DNA of 64,000 bases from Aphelocoma coerulescens. Taxonomy: Eukaryota; Chordata; Aves; Passeriformes; Corvidae. Shown piece by piece: positions 11,823-25,370 of this stretch. The position numbers were made by a program, and so were the translations under genes. The DNA is taken from positions 51,024,214 through 51,088,213 of the forward strand of contig NC_091017.1 of the NCBI RefSeq assembly GCF_041296385.1, read 5' to 3'. The notes beneath the pieces are model-generated. The model was not told the origin of the DNA and did not search any database. It saw only the letters and a list, made by a program, of their open reading frames with translations. Every line of letters begins with the position of its first letter. Position 1 is the first letter of the stretch.

Positions 11823-13858
11823 TATTATGATACATAATATTTCTTACATTTCCCTACCTGCGAAAGCCAATGCTATAATAGCTGTTTGTCACACCCAGCA
11901 AAACAAAGCAACACGACACCCACACACACCCCCTCACCCCTTGTGGCCGGGCCTCTGTCGGGAGGCTGCCAGGCAGCCCCTGCTCTGGAAGGGGCACGGC
12001 TGCGGGACCTGCTCCACAAGGAGCACATTTAGGATCATCCTGCCCTACATCTTCACATCTCTGTGCACTGCTTGCCTTTGAACTGCGGGCCATATAGATA
12101 CGTTTTATATATTAGTGATATTTTAATAAAAAGCTGGCATACTTAAAGTCTGGCTCAGCTGGTAAAGTGGTGTAAGCATTGCGGTAATGACACTGAGCTC
12201 CCATGTCTTTTGTCAGTGCTAAGTGAAAGATGTAACCCAATGCCTTGACCAGGGCCTTCCTTGGGGTATCTGCTTCCCTCTTCCTACTGATTTAGTTAAT
12301 ATTTAAAGGGACCATGACAGTATTAAAATGGAAATTGCCTGTAATATTAACATTTCAATTACAAGTTGCTGAATGCAGTGTATCAACCTTTAAGTTTTAC
12401 TACCCATCTTCATCTTTATAGATGGAACATCTTCCCGAGTTAAAGTAAATGGCTTTAAGAATGTCCTCATCTCTGATTATTTTCTTTGAAGAACTGTGTC
12501 AATAACAGGCTAAATTTGTTCAGATATGTGGGAAGTTCGGTTTGTTTTGCTTTCTGTAAGCAAGTGTTTTGCTTTACATCCAACTGGGACTAGTAACAAA
12601 TAAAGGGATTTTAGGAACTGGAGAAAATTGGTAATGAGCATGGTCAATTGTAGATTAGCATCCATTCTGTAGATTTTTGTGCCCAATTTTATTGTTGCTT
12701 ATACTAATTCATTCCAGTGACTTCATTGAATTGAGTTAAACCAGTCCAATGCACAAATAGGACATTAGTTGCAAGTCTTTCTAGAAAAGCATCTTTCCTA
12801 TTCAGACATTACTATATATGAGAGTGGACAGGAGCTCACTAGTCTACCAAAGTCCTGATGAGTATTACAGGCACAGCAGGCACATAGCAGCAGTTTTGTT
12901 ATAGGCAACACTGCCTTATTTCAGAGAGCATTTTGAAGTGAGATGGAGCAGCCTGCACTGTTACTCATAAAAAAAAAATCCAGTCTGCAAAGCAAACCTT
13001 TTCAGTGGATAAGGACTGAATTACAAACCATGGGCAGGTGCACAGTGTTCCGCCTGCCTTGGGCAGAGCAGCATCAGGGGATCTGGGGTACACCCAGGGG
13101 ACCCAGCGAGGAGAAGGGCTGGGGAGGACAGGCAGCAGGACAGGGAAAACTCCCGTATTTCAGCTGAATCAGCTCTTATGCTCAACAAAGCACAACTGCT
13201 AGCCTGAGGTTGATCTGCTGTAAGAGAAGTATTTCCATTTGCAGTGACACTTGTACATCATACTTGCTTTGCCTGAGTTGAGAAGCTGAGATGCCCAACA
13301 TGAGGTTTATGCACTCAGATGCTTTTATCAGAGAGTCTGTGTAGCTTTTAGAGGTGTAAATGCTAGTTTGTCTGCCTAAGTGCAAAAATGCAAAAGCTTC
13401 AGTGTAGGTAATCATTGGAAAAGATGATGCATTCCCCTAAGCAAAACCATCAGTTTTATTAACATCTCCCAATCCAAAGCAGAACTGGAATAGCACTATA
13501 GAGCCTACTACTATCACCTAGACCATTATGCCTCTAAAAATGGCTTTTCCAATTGAGCACCTGTTTTTATGTTATGCCCATACTGAAATTGGATTCCAGT
13601 AAGAGCCTGAGCCAGTGCTTATTAGTGGAAAGATTGCCACTGAGTTCAGTGAACTTAGGCACAAACCTTATTGTGACTGTTTTGAAATAAAGCATAACAC
13701 AGGCAAGAAACCTGCAATTAACATAGCAATTTTAAGTCTGTAAAGTAAAACAACAAATAAGCCTACATTAAAATTCATTTAGAAAACACCTATCCATTGT
13801 ATGTAAAAGTGTTTCATATTCATTTCAGTGCTTTATGTTGATTTTATTTTGTCCGTAG

Positions 13859-13925
13859 GGGCCAGGAGAGCGCTGGAATTGTGACGAGTGATGGCGAATC
13901 ATCCCAGGCATTCAAAGTGCACAAG
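13859..13925 (+). CDS. PPAT: PPAT exon 2
   Basis: Encodes [12 protein letters not shown] and ends at HK, part of the glutaminase domain. The first base completes a codon begun in exon 1, which is not in the window. Acceptor gtccgtag, donor aag|gtaaaa. Confidence 0.93.
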
Positions 13926-16900
13926 GTAAAATGCAAATGAATGTTTTGTATTCTTAAGTGAGTTGTATGTAAGTTTGTTTCTGCTAAGAAACCATGTAAT
14001 TAGAGAAAAAGTAACATGTTTTGATGGGCTCTTTTGATTTTGTCAGTGAGAGTATCTCATTTTGTTACCTGTCTTGGGTGTGTGCTTAAAACAAACATGC
14101 CAGCACTGTAGTGCTAGGTCTATCTGTGCATACAGTGACAGACACACAGAAGTTACCCAGAGCATGCTAATGATGCCACAAAAAACTTCTTACCAAAGTC
14201 ACCCTGCACCTCGGGTGTTAACTCTGCAGATTTGGAAGAGCATTGATGCAAATCGATCTCAAGAGAAAAATACAGTTAGAGACTATGCACAAGGAAATGG
14301 ATGACTAAATCTTACGTTAATGAGACTCAAGGAAGTGGCAACTACTTTACCCATAGGTAGCAATAAACAGAATCTAAGACTGAATGGAGGCCTGAGAAGG
14401 TCAAACAGACTTTCTCAAGGTGATAGAATCACAGAGGATGTTACAAGACACATAATGACCACAGCCTTAAAAGTATTATGCCAAGAGAATACCTGCCTGC
14501 TTTGAGGATATTTCTGTTCAATCTGAATAGTGATCAGGAAAAAAAATAATCACCAGCCTATTCCATCCTGACAAAGGAGAGGATTGGAAATAAAAAATAC
14601 ACCAGCAAAAAAACCATGGGGCAATTCTCTGTGTATGTTCTCTGACCACAGTCAGAAAGCAGTTTGTCTTCCCATTCAGGGGTCTCAGAGGAAGATAATT
14701 AAGCTGTACAAATCAGTCCAAGAGTAAGAAGTGCTCTGCTGCAGCAGCATGTGTATCTGTGCATGACTGCTCAATACCTCATGCAAACTGTTATCCCTCA
14801 AGCATCGTTTGTTGCCTCTTCAGGCACTTTCCCCCTCTTACCTGTTACAGCCCAATTCACAGACACATACACATACACATGCTTTTAAATGCACCTTCTC
14901 TCAGCTTTAGCACGGTGTTATCTGTTCTTCATTCCTGCACCTGCTTGGGTTTCAGCTTTCCTTAATGTTTATAGGAATTCCAGCTTCCTTTAAAGTGGGC
15001 TGCTCTATAAATCCCATAGTAAGAACTGCTTCTCAGAATGAACTTCCAGTAGGTGATATAATAATTTGCAGTATCTCTATGTTAATGAGCTACAATACTT
15101 AGCTGTCATGCTAAGAATTTAATTGACTATCTCATCAATTTGGATATTTGAAGAGTTGGAGAGCATGTGATGGTTTCTTTTATCCTTGAAGTATGTTTCT
15201 CAACTACAGCACTTTTAAAAATTGTAATAACCACAGTGTAAAAGAGAGCTTGTGGAGTAAATTTATCTGACCTGATTGATCCCAGAAGTGGTGCTAATAT
15301 AACAACATTTGGGTCTGTTACACTGGTGAAAGCATATTTAGGACTCTGAGTTGTAACCTAGTCCATAAAAATGTCAGCAGCTATGATGCTACTGTACCTG
15401 TTTGTTGTCCTTCCTGTCCCATCTCACTCTCTTGTTGTTGTATCTGCAGCACAGGTTATGAGCCATTGAGACCTGTCCTGTATATCTTTGAAAGTCCTAG
15501 AGGAGCGTTACCCATCATGTATACCACAGTTACCACAGTGTGATAGGCAGACCAGGCATAGAAGGATGTAACTATTTTCCACAGGCAGTGGCAGAACCAG
15601 GAGTTCATAGGACAACCTGGTCTTAATTTCTACTCTCTGTGCAGTTTTTTTGGACTATTGTTGCTGCTAAATTGTCTCTGCATAGTGCTTGTTGCCAAAA
15701 GAAGCTCCTGTCCTGGTGGCTGACTAAAAAGTTTTGATGCATTTCTGCTTTAAATAGAAGATAACTTGGCTATATGAAAAGTTTAAGTAAACATGCCTCT
15801 TCAAAAAAATCTTTACTTCAGACACTGGCAAGAATGACAGTGGAATATAATAAACATTATCATGGATCCACTTTAAAAGTGAATCCAATATACCTACCAC
15901 TAACTTGTAAAAGGTATTCTCTACCTAGAACTTCCTTCTTGCAACTGTTTTTCTTCTTTGCCTGTCTTCTGGCAGCCTTTTTTTTACGTGTTTTTAAACG
16001 ACACAACACTTTGTTAGTGCTTTTCAGAAGATGTATTTTTAGCCAGGGAATAGATTGTTCCATGAAAATCCTCAGCACAAAAATGTATATTGCTTTATTT
16101 AAAAACAGGACTACTGGGATCTGATATACCACTGTGACACCTACTCAGCTTTTTTCTTTCCCATGTATTTCAGGTTACTTGCCTTTCTCTTAAAGTTCCA
16201 TTAATACTGTATCACCACTAAGCAGAAGAAGAACTTAGAAAGTTACCAGGAAAGTAAAACACCAAACAGAACCCTTTTTTCTTTTTCTCCCAAAGGGAAT
16301 GGGTCTTATAAATCACGTCTTCAATGCAGACAGCCTGAAGAAGCTGTACCCTTCAAATCTTGGTATTGGGCACACAAGGTACTCCACCTCAGGAATTTCT
16401 GAGCTGCAGAACTGCCAGCCTTTTGTTGTAGAGACTCTTCATGGAAAGATTGCTGTGGCACACAATGGGGAGCTAACAAATGCTGCACAACTCAGGCGGA
16501 AGGTTAGTACCTCCTTGGGGGGCTCAGGCATTGTTTCTTTCTGAGTGCGAGGCAGAAATGAGCAATACGGTTGCTGTGACTTTTCCTTAATACCAAACTG
16601 TTGGGGTAATGAAAGAGCACCCTAATCAAAATAGATCAGTTTTGGGGGGAGAAAAGTCCTGTGAAGGGGATTCTGCCTTGATATCTCTTTCTAGATCTGT
16701 TATAGGCAATTTCATATTTTTCTCTTGTTTATTTTACCTCTCTTCCCAGAGCATGCACAAAGATAATTAAATGGCCCAAACATGAATTTATGCCCTGAAT
16801 ATTGGTGGCATTAATTTTGGTTGCATGCAGAGCAAAAGAATGAGATGAAAAAGGAAAAATGTAGTACTAGTGTAGAAGATTGTACCACCTCATTTTACAT

Positions 16901-19900
16901 AGTTGGTTTGTCGGAAGAAACTTGGCATTATTATGCTGTGATCACCTGAAGCACTGATAAGTTTTAAAACATTTAAATGTTTTCATTGCACCAAGGTGTT
17001 GTTAGATTCAAATCTAAGCAGTGAGATGTGAGATTGTTTTTTTAATGCTGGTAACACTTTTGGTTTGTGTCTTAAAAGCTTATGAGGCATGGTGTGGGAC
17101 TGTCGACCAGTTCTGACAGTGAACTGATCACCCAGCTGCTGGCTTTCACACCTCCACTGGAAAACGATGATACGGCCGACTGGGTGGCAAGGTGAGGAGC
17201 ATGGGCTTCACAATCAACAGCAGCCATTTAATCCCAGCAGGATATGCAGCTGCAAATGCACACAGCTGTTCATGTGACACACAGTTATGTTCACCTATGT
17301 CTCGTTCCAGAATAAAAAACTTAATGAAGGAAACTCCAACTTCATATTCATTGCTAATTATGCATAAAGACATAATCTATGCAGTACGTGATCCATATGG
17401 GAATCGCCCGCTCTGCATTGGTCGCCTTATTCCAGTAGGGGACATGAATGGAAAAGGTAAACTATATATATATATATATATATGTATGCATAGTTTGTGC
17501 ATGAAATCACTGATACAAGTAATTAAAGCTACACTTACTGAGGTGTAAGTAGGAATGTGATGCAAAAATCAGTTTTGAAAAATCAAAACACAAACCAAAG
17601 AGTTGGGAAGGAAAAAATAATCTATAGGGAGTGTGCAAAATTCCAGTCCCAAGTAAAGGGAATCTTAGTGGCCTAATGATAGCCACAATTAGGCAGCCCA
17701 ACTGTAATACAATTTAAATAATTCTCATTGCTTAAACAGGAAAGCAGGGATGAACAGAATCACAGAAGGGTTGAGGTTGGAAGGGAGCTCTGAAGGTCAT
17801 TGGTCCAAATCCCCTGCTCAAGAAGGGCCACCTAAAAGCAGTTGCTCAGGACAATGTCTAGAAACAAGTCTGGTTTCTTCCTTTCTTTCTCCTATAATAA
17901 GGTGGGCAAAAAGTGCTGGATTATCCACAATGTATTTCTTAATTCCAACCAACCCAGTCACAAGTAGTGACTGGACCATTACACAGTCAGTTTATGGAAA
18001 AAATTCTTTGTGTTCCTGTTCAGCCTGCAAATCCACATTTTCCATTAAGTAAGATTAAAATATCTTCACTTGTTTAAAATAATTCAAAGGCAAAGCACTA
18101 AATGCTTCCATATCTTCAGAAAACTGAGTAATTTTAACCACAAAAATTTTTAAAGCATACAGACATTCCTACCCTATGTGACACAATTCAATCTTTCCTG
18201 TGCTTGACTTTCAAAACTCTCATTGGAATTCAATCCAGCATCCATTGTAATCAAAAGCATCTTATCAACCTATTTAGCATAGGAAAAGTAAGGAGTTTCC
18301 TGTGTGAACAAAAGTAATTATGTCTATCTAAAATCACTGAACTAGAATTTGAAAAGTTTGAAATAGTGCAGGGATAGCAAAGGTAGTTACCTGAACTGTG
18401 TCTCTTCATGAGCTGTGAATACAATGCTGTTACTTCCACTTCTGCCTAGAACAGGTTTATGATGTTTATTTTGTGGATTTGTTTGGGATTTTTTTTAATA
18501 ATAGAAAAATGGAAACAGTGGAATGCTATACCTTTTAATTAGAAATTACAATAGTCTTTAATTGCACACTTGGCAGCCATAGCAAGACAGATACTGCAGC
18601 AAAAATGCAATTGTGGGGGGTCATGGTAGCAGAAATTGGGGACTCTAACTCAAATCTTTTATTTCAGGAAAAGATAACACTGAAACAGAAGGATGGGTTG
18701 TCTCTTCTGAATCCTGTAGCTTTTTGTCTATTGGTGCAGAGTAAGTGCCCTGCTTCCCACTTTATCTGAAAGCTCTTTCTTAGGCAGTGATTAAACATTA
18801 AATCCCAAGTTGCCAAATATCATACAGTGTGAAAGACACCAAGGATTAGTTTTCTGTGAAGGATATTTTTGCTAGTCCCGGTTTTTACCAGTTTATTTTC
18901 TTGAACAGATGATTGTAAAAAAAGAATTATGTGTGCAGAAAGTAACAGTAAAGACAACTACTATCACAAAGTAAATGCCTCTTATTTGTTACATCATACC
19001 TGACTACCCATATAACTTATTCATTTTGCCCTCATTTGCAGCAGCATAGTTGTATTACAAAATAATTCTTCAACTACAGGAAAGTGACATTGGTAGCTCA
19101 CAGGCTGAAATAACCTGAGTTGTAGCATATGCTGTCTGGTAAGCTTGCCTCCTCATTAGAAAGAAATTAACTGTTTTCTGAAACTTCTTTGAAACCTCTG
19201 TTAAGAGAAGCTCACTATGTAGGACCATCAGCTGAATCCTGTGTGTTTTTAAAAAAGCAATTTTGTCTTAACTTTTGCTGTAGCTAGTGCTGCTGCCTGC
19301 TACTGCTACTATCTGACCAGTGAATAAACACAGATTTGCTCACCTCTGATTTGTATCTCCAGAATATTTCAGTATTTTAGGATAGATTTAGATTGACTTT
19401 GTTAGAATAGCCGCCTGAGGACTCACTAAAGGATCTAGAAAAATGGTTAATAAGGTTAAACACTTTAACATAATAAACCTAAACTGTTCCATATTTAAAC
19501 CTAACTATTCCGTATTTCTACAGATTTGAGAAATAAAATGTACATTTCTAGTCAGCTTTATGTCTTTTGGGGGTAGCTATCTGTCCTCTCTAGACAGATA
19601 TTTCTCTAGATTTGTCTTGTGAGGCAGGATTATTTTGGCTACCACCTCTATTCTTGATTATATTTCTTACATTGCACTGTAAGGTTTATTAGCTTTCATT
19701 GAAAAGTTCTCTAGCATTGATACAGGACTATATTATTAAAATATATTCAATCTCAATTAAGCCTATACAGTATGTCTCACACATAGGACAAATACCATCA
19801 TTCTCTGGTACTAAGTATTAGTTTATTGCTTTTGGATATTAATTCAGACTGTTTGAGTAAGGGTCACTTGCCTTAGCATGTTGGTCTTAAAATGCTTCAG

Positions 19901-22900
19901 GTCAAATCCTAAGATGGAAGCAAGTTGTCATGTTACGATGTTCAAAAACATTTTTTCCTGTCAGTTGACTCTTGTTTGTACTTAAAAATTATCATCCAGC
20001 TTCAAGACATTTCTAGCTTCTCTGTATTTCTTTTCCAAGGTACTATCGGGAGGTCCTTCCTGGAGAGATTGTGAAAATATCCAGACATGATGTCCAGACA
20101 CTGGATGTTGTACGAAGACCTGAAGGAGATCCATCAGCATTCTGCATCTTTGAATATGTTTATTTTGCAAGACCAGACAGTATTTTTGAAGGTACAAAAA
20201 TGTAACTTACAGAGCACTTCCCTAAATAGTGAAAGATGTTATCCTGGAGCACAATGGCTCTGGGATCATAGTAGAGTACCACTGAACATAAGCTTGCAGC
20301 ACACAGCAGGGACAGAATAGGCTGGCAAAGCTTTTGAGATAACACTCATCAGGAGGAGCATGTAACATCACCTTCCTGTTTCTGGATGTGGATACAGCCT
20401 GAGACAGGCTGCCTGCATACTCCTATGGGAGGGATGAAAAGGGCCATGAACATGATTAAGGTAGATGAAATATCTTTTAAAAGTGAGAGACTGAAGAAAG
20501 GAACTTTATTGGTTCTTGGGAAACATTTTAAAAATTAGACTTATGAAATAGGATTTACAAAATTATTTTGATATTTTCTTTGCAGTAAGTGTCATTTCAG
20601 GAAGATGCTTTTAATCTAACTTGCAAATCTATGCACTATCTAAGTACTTGGCATTGTCAGTGTAATGCCTTCATTATTATTTCAGTAGAAGCCCTCAAAA
20701 ATTGTCTCAGTGACAAGATACTAGCCAGGACTCTCATGTCTGGCAAACAACCTCTTCATTGCTTTCTAGGGACATGCTATCCATTGATCCAATACAGTTC
20801 CCCACCCTTACAAAGCCAGTTTCATTCCCACATTCCTTTGCTTTCATGATCACTTACCCTTCAGTATCCTCACTTCTTACATTCCTTAGTACTGCTGCTG
20901 TAGCCTTTGCTGTGCCTCATCTCATCACAATACTTCCAGTTCTTTCCCGTGTTGCAAATTTTTTAGGACCTTAAAAGCTTCTGAGTCCTCTTACCCCTTA
21001 CTAAATTCCAGGTGAATTTTGCCATCTGATTCAAAGTCAATAAGCAGACAGAAGCAGACAGCAGGATTGCATAAATTTTCTCTGTTGGAAAAAGCAGTCT
21101 AAAAATAGAATATGCATGTTATGAACAGGCAGGCATAATTTCTATTTCTTTCCTCTTGCAAATAGATTTTGTAACATCCACAGGACCTTTAGTTAGTTAC
21201 CCAGTTAGGGCAAACTGGATTTTCATTCTCTGTGTAGTCATAAGAATGTGCATGTTAGAATGTGACATTATAGGAGGAAATAAAAAATGACCTTATGCAA
21301 GTGACTGCTTATTAGTTCTGGAACTTTTCCCACTGACTTCTGTGTCTACAACTTGACACAGAAATTTGTACAGAAAACTGAGACGAAATCTGAGCCAAGA
21401 AAAACACTGCTTTCTGTTCTTAGGTCAGATGGTGTATTCAGTCCGCAGAAGATGTGGGCAGCAGCTTGCTATTGAAGCACCTGTGGAAGCAGACCTGGTC
21501 AGCACTGTTCCAGAGTCTGCAACCCCAGCAGCTCTTGGTTATGCTCAAAAGGTATTATGTTACCTTGCTCTTTTTTTTTTCCCCAAGCATATTTACACAT
21601 ATCTCTTTTTGTAATGGACTGTAATGATGTGGGCTGTTAGAGTTGCATATTGATTAGGCTTTATATCTTCAGTACGCAGGCTACTGCTATTGAGTACTCT
21701 GCCTTGTTTTTTCTGCCATTATTCCTCTATATTAAGGTATTTAAACATTTTTTTGTTACTGTGAAGCCATACTAAGTCCTAAGCTCACTTTAAAAAACAG
21801 TAACTGAGAATAACAAATCCTCTATATTAATTCTGTTTAACTGTCTCCTGTTTGCAGTGTGGACTACCATATGTTGAAGTACTTTGTAAAAATCGATATG
21901 TAGGGAGAACATTTATCCAGCCAAATATGAGGTTACGGCAGCTTGGTGTTGCAAAGAAGTTTGGTGTTTTGTCCGATAATTTTAAAGGCAAACGAGTTGT
22001 TATCATTGATGACTCAATTGTGAGAGGCAATACCATTTCACCCATAATAAAACTACTGAGAGAATCAGGAGCCAAAGAGGTAAGTTAAATTTAAGTCAGT
22101 ACAATAAAGATGTGAATAGAAGTTGATGGGAGGTTAAAGCACAGGGGCTTGTCTTCATTTGTACTATACATTGTTTCCTTATTTAAAAGGGCAAATGTGG
22201 AAAAAAAAGATGGCTAGTGTGTGTTTATTGTGAAGATAGGTTAAGAAGGTTCTTTTGTATGAGTGTGACTTTTGGGTGATTGAGATAAGAGGAACGTCTC
22301 CACTTAAAAAGCACTGTCTGGCAAATAAAAAGAGAATGGAATACAAATTAGTTAAGATCAAAAAACCAAGTATTCCTGATGGGTGACTTGTGGAAGTGCA
22401 TAAAGTATAACCATAGACTGCTGTAAATACCACATGCCTTAAGTCACCAGAGCACCATTTTTTTAACTGATAAAGATTTTTAAGCAAAACAGTGCTCAAG
22501 TCAGTCACTGGAGCAAAAATGTGCTGTATAATGTTTGGTTTTGTAAGCTGAAACTTGTTTATCAAGAACTGAACACCACAGAAGATAAGTAAAATCAGGA
22601 TGGAACCTTCTAAGAACATTAGGAAATACATAAAAAATAAATTCTAAAACTGTCTTACCTTCTCCTGCTGTGTTGACATCTGAAAAAAACCTTATCTTAC
22701 TTTTAACCCTGCAATGATTTCTGTGCAGTGCTGTGTTCTGTTCATTATCACTGTGCAGAATTGAGACTTTGCTATTATATTATGATCTGCTGACCATCAA
22801 CTTAAAACTGTTTTTATGCAGGTGCACATTCGTGTAGCTTCCCCTCCCATAAGATTTCCCTGTTACATGGGAATAAACATTCCAACGAAAGAAGAACTCA

Positions 22901-24422
22901 TTGCCAACAGACCTGAATTTCATGATCTTGCAAACTATATAGGTAAATGCTACTTTCTTTTTTTTTTTTTCTTGAGAGAGTTTTCAACTGTCTTTTATGG
23001 TCTACTTCAAAAGAAAGCAGAACATATCAAGGCACCAGTGGCAAAACTGACTAAAGAATTGTAAGGTTGGTAAACTAGGTGTCTGCATTGTGAGTACTCC
23101 ATGGATCAAACCACTTTAGCTACACACTTTTTTTTTAACACAGTTAGGGAACTGTATTTGCAAAACAATAGAAAGTATTAGAATAATTGCATAAGTTGCA
23201 AATAAAGTATGACAACAAAGCTTTCCAATACTTAAAGCTCCTTCTGAGAAACTTGACAAAAAGGAGCTGCAGTCAAAATACCAGGAAGAAAGTAAGTGGT
23301 GAAAATCTGTCCTATAATGAAAAGCGGATGTAGTTTCACTTTCATGAGACACTCATAAAAATGTATTCAGAATTTGTAAACACCCACTGAATTTTCTACA
23401 AATTGGCATTTATGTAAGTAATTTTAATTATTATATATTATATATAATACATATATATATTATATATATATATGTATTATATATTTCACTTTGAAAGAAA
23501 TAAATTTGAAATCAATCAAAGAATGTTAAAAACCTGAAATTTCAAGTCATGTTCGCAGCAAAACAAAAGAAGGATCGACAGTTTGTGTTCCACTGTAAGC
23601 TCCGATATCCTGTGTTAAATACTGACTTTCACCATCTAATACTGCAATGAATTCTTTTTCCCAAAATTATTGTGAAGGTGGTGGAAATATTTCAAGTTTG
23701 TAGGATCTCATTTTTAAGTATTATTCACCATATGAGTGCAAAGGATAGAAAACTAATGATACGAAAATGCTGTCAAACATTCCTACTGCTAGAAAATTTG
23801 TATGAACCCATAATGATTTTTTTTTAACATTATGGTCTTCCACTCCTCCAAGTCCCAGAGAAGCTTGGTAGTCCTTGGTGCTCAGATTTGGGAAGCACTA
23901 ATCACACACACATCTACTTCCATACCTGAACTAAGGTTAACTCTGGGAGACTACAGGGAGCTTAGGGAGTCTTAGTACACAGTCTGGACTTTGCTTCTGT
24001 TTTTGCAGTTATGTGTCACATATTTTTTCCCAACAGACCATTCTGTCTAGATTTCAGTGAGTCTGCTCCCTGCACAAAGCATTTGAGAAGGGCAAGACAT
24101 ACTATGATCTTAAAAATTTTTCAGTCATTCTCTTTTGTTAAGGTGATCCACCTGGCATCATAATCCAGATGATATTGCGACCGCATTTCCAAAGAGCACT
24201 GCATTTGGTACAATGTTGCAGCTTTAACTGATGAGTCTTTTATTTCCTCTAGGAGCAGACAGTGTTGTCTATCTTTCTGTGGAAGGGTTGGTATCGTCTG
24301 TGCAAGAAAGCATCAAAGCAAGACAGGACAACAATCCTAAAACCCAAAAGTCATTTATTGGAAAGCTTGGTCATTGCACAGCGTGTCTCACTGGAGACTA
24401 TCCTGTTGAGCTAGAATGGTGA
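13859..24422 (+). CDS. PPAT: PPAT, amidophosphoribosyltransferase (exons 2-11; exon 1 outside window)
   Basis: Exons: 13859-13925, 16296-16502, 17079-17191, 17311-17456, 18668-18740, 20040-20191, 21424-21551, 21858-22079, 22822-22942, 24253-24422. All have GT/AG junctions and compatible phases. They sum to 1399 nt, or 465 residues plus stop; vertebrate PPAT is about 510-517, so only the first 45 or so residues (exon 1, with the catalytic N-terminal Cys) are missing. The enzyme makes 5-phosphoribosylamine from PRPP and glutamine, the first committed step of cytosolic purine synthesis. Visible parts: class II glutamine amidotransferase domain, including GIGHTRYST and AHNGELTN; phosphoribosyltransferase domain with the PRPP loop [12 protein letters not shown]; and Fe-S ligand cysteines typical of the family, among them the pair in GHCTACLTG close to the C-terminus LEW. 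In vertebrates PAICS is divergent from the same promoter; it must lie left of the window. Confidence 0.95.
16296..16502 (+). CDS. PPAT: PPAT exon 3
   Basis: 69 codons, phase 0. Carries the glutaminase-domain motifs GIGHTRYST and [11 protein letters not shown] that line the glutamine site in class II amidotransferases. Confidence 0.95.
17079..17191 (+). CDS. PPAT: PPAT exon 4
   Basis: Begins [17 protein letters not shown]. It ends within the Arg codon that is completed by exon 5, after an intron of only 119 bp. Confidence 0.93.
17311..17456 (+). CDS. PPAT: PPAT exon 5
   Basis: Encodes the end of the glutaminase domain, including [17 protein letters not shown]. The donor (aaaag|gtaaac) is followed within 7 bases by a TA microsatellite. 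Confidence 0.95.
17463..17483. repeat. TA microsatellite beside a PPAT splice donor
   Basis: About ten TA units beginning 7 bases after the end of PPAT exon 5. Confidence 0.9.
17757..17900 (-). mobile_element. CR1 LINE 3' fragment
   Basis: Begins with 'gaatcacagaagggttgagg' and 'ttggaagggagctctgaagg', the reverse complement of the typical CR1 3' end ('...aaggtcccttccaaccc...attctatg'). Diverged, in PPAT intron 5. The right boundary is approximate. Confidence 0.7.
18668..18740 (+). CDS. PPAT: PPAT exon 6
   Basis: Short 73-nt exon encoding [15 protein letters not shown], end of the glutaminase domain. Confidence 0.93.
20040..20191 (+). CDS. PPAT: PPAT exon 7
   Basis: Encodes [14 protein letters not shown] and [17 protein letters not shown]. 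The Cys in [13 protein letters not shown] is a conserved family position and a probable Fe-S ligand. Confidence 0.94.
21424..21551 (+). CDS. PPAT: PPAT exon 8
   Basis: Encodes the start of the phosphoribosyltransferase half, including [17 protein letters not shown]. Confidence 0.95.
21858..22079 (+). CDS. PPAT: PPAT exon 9 (PRPP-binding loop)
   Basis: 74 codons in phase 0. Contains the flexible-loop motif [11 protein letters not shown] and the PRPP-binding motif [13 protein letters not shown]. Confidence 0.96.
22822..22942 (+). CDS. PPAT: PPAT exon 10
   Basis: Encodes [20 protein letters not shown]; the Cys before YMGI is a conserved Fe-S ligand position. Strong acceptor tttttatgcag and donor g|gtaaat. 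Confidence 0.95.
23430..23485. repeat. AT-rich simple repeat
   Basis: Imperfect, self-complementary TA/ATATT tract in PPAT intron 10. Confidence 0.85.
24253..24422 (+). CDS. PPAT: PPAT exon 11 (terminal)
   Basis: Encodes [15 protein letters not shown] and ends [17 protein letters not shown] with stop TGA at 24420-24422. The linker before the Cys pair is charged and appears shorter than in mammals. Confidence 0.95.
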
Positions 24423-25370
24423 ACTTTTAATGAATGGACATCAGTTCATATGTTGTTCAATGTACCTTTTTCAGTGATGCCTTCTTGCTAAATAGCCTTC
24501 TTGCATGTAGGTAAAACAGAAGCCTTATGACAGCTAACTTAATTACTGTTACTAAAACACATTTGTAAGTAAAGACTTACAGAAAGTCTGATGTGATGAA
24601 AACAATGTAAGCAGATTAAAATACAAAATCATATAGTTTTGATGCACAGTTGTGCCTTCTATTTTCTCACAAAAAGCTATAAAAACCAAAGTTTTTTTTA
24701 ATTATGTAGAAGTCCCGGAGTTTGTTGTTTCAGTCTTTCCCCGAAAGCTCCCCATTACACTTGTTCACAAAGCACAAATTGTGTGATGATGTAATTTCAA
24801 ATTATCCAATGCAAAAATATTTGAAGTTTGCTTTTCTTCTTAGGAAAAAAACAGATTTTGAAGAGTGAAATTGCTTCCTCAGCAGTTCTTGCTTAGGTTT
24901 TTAAAGAATAGAAGTATCTAACGTTTGCATACAAACAGCCTTTATTAATTGAGGCCTCTGTAACAGATTCTATGCACATGATGTCTAACATGATTTTTAA
25001 AAATGAAGACTCAGGGAAATGCTCAGCCAAAAGCTCTCTAGTTTTGTAACTTTAAAATTATGTTTTAGAAGTCGTGTAATTACATTATCTCTGTGTGCTT
25101 CTATCAGTTGCCAGTACAAGGTGGAAGGAGAAAAATATACTTGGCACTGCCATTCTTTTTTCTGTTTTACACCTTGTTTTCTCTGGAATAAGTCTGACAA
25201 TTTCTGAAGTGTACTTTTCATGCGTCAACATCCAAAGTAAACTAAAAAAAACCAACTTTCCATTCTTAACAGTAAAAATGATATATCAAATGAAGATCAT
25301 GAGTTGTTCTGGATATAGTGTTATTTTACTACATTACTGCTGTCAGAATAAATGTAATGTTTAAAAAAAC
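24423..25370 (+). other. PPAT: PPAT 3' UTR (approximate)
   Basis: AT-rich sequence after the stop with no open frames of note. An AATAAA at 25347-25352 is a plausible polyadenylation signal; a second at 25644-25649 could serve a longer form. The end is inferred, not observed. Confidence 0.5.
25347..25352 (+). terminator. PPAT: Candidate PPAT polyadenylation signal
   Basis: AATAAA about 925 bp after the PPAT stop codon. An alternative AATAAA lies at 25644. Confidence 0.45.
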
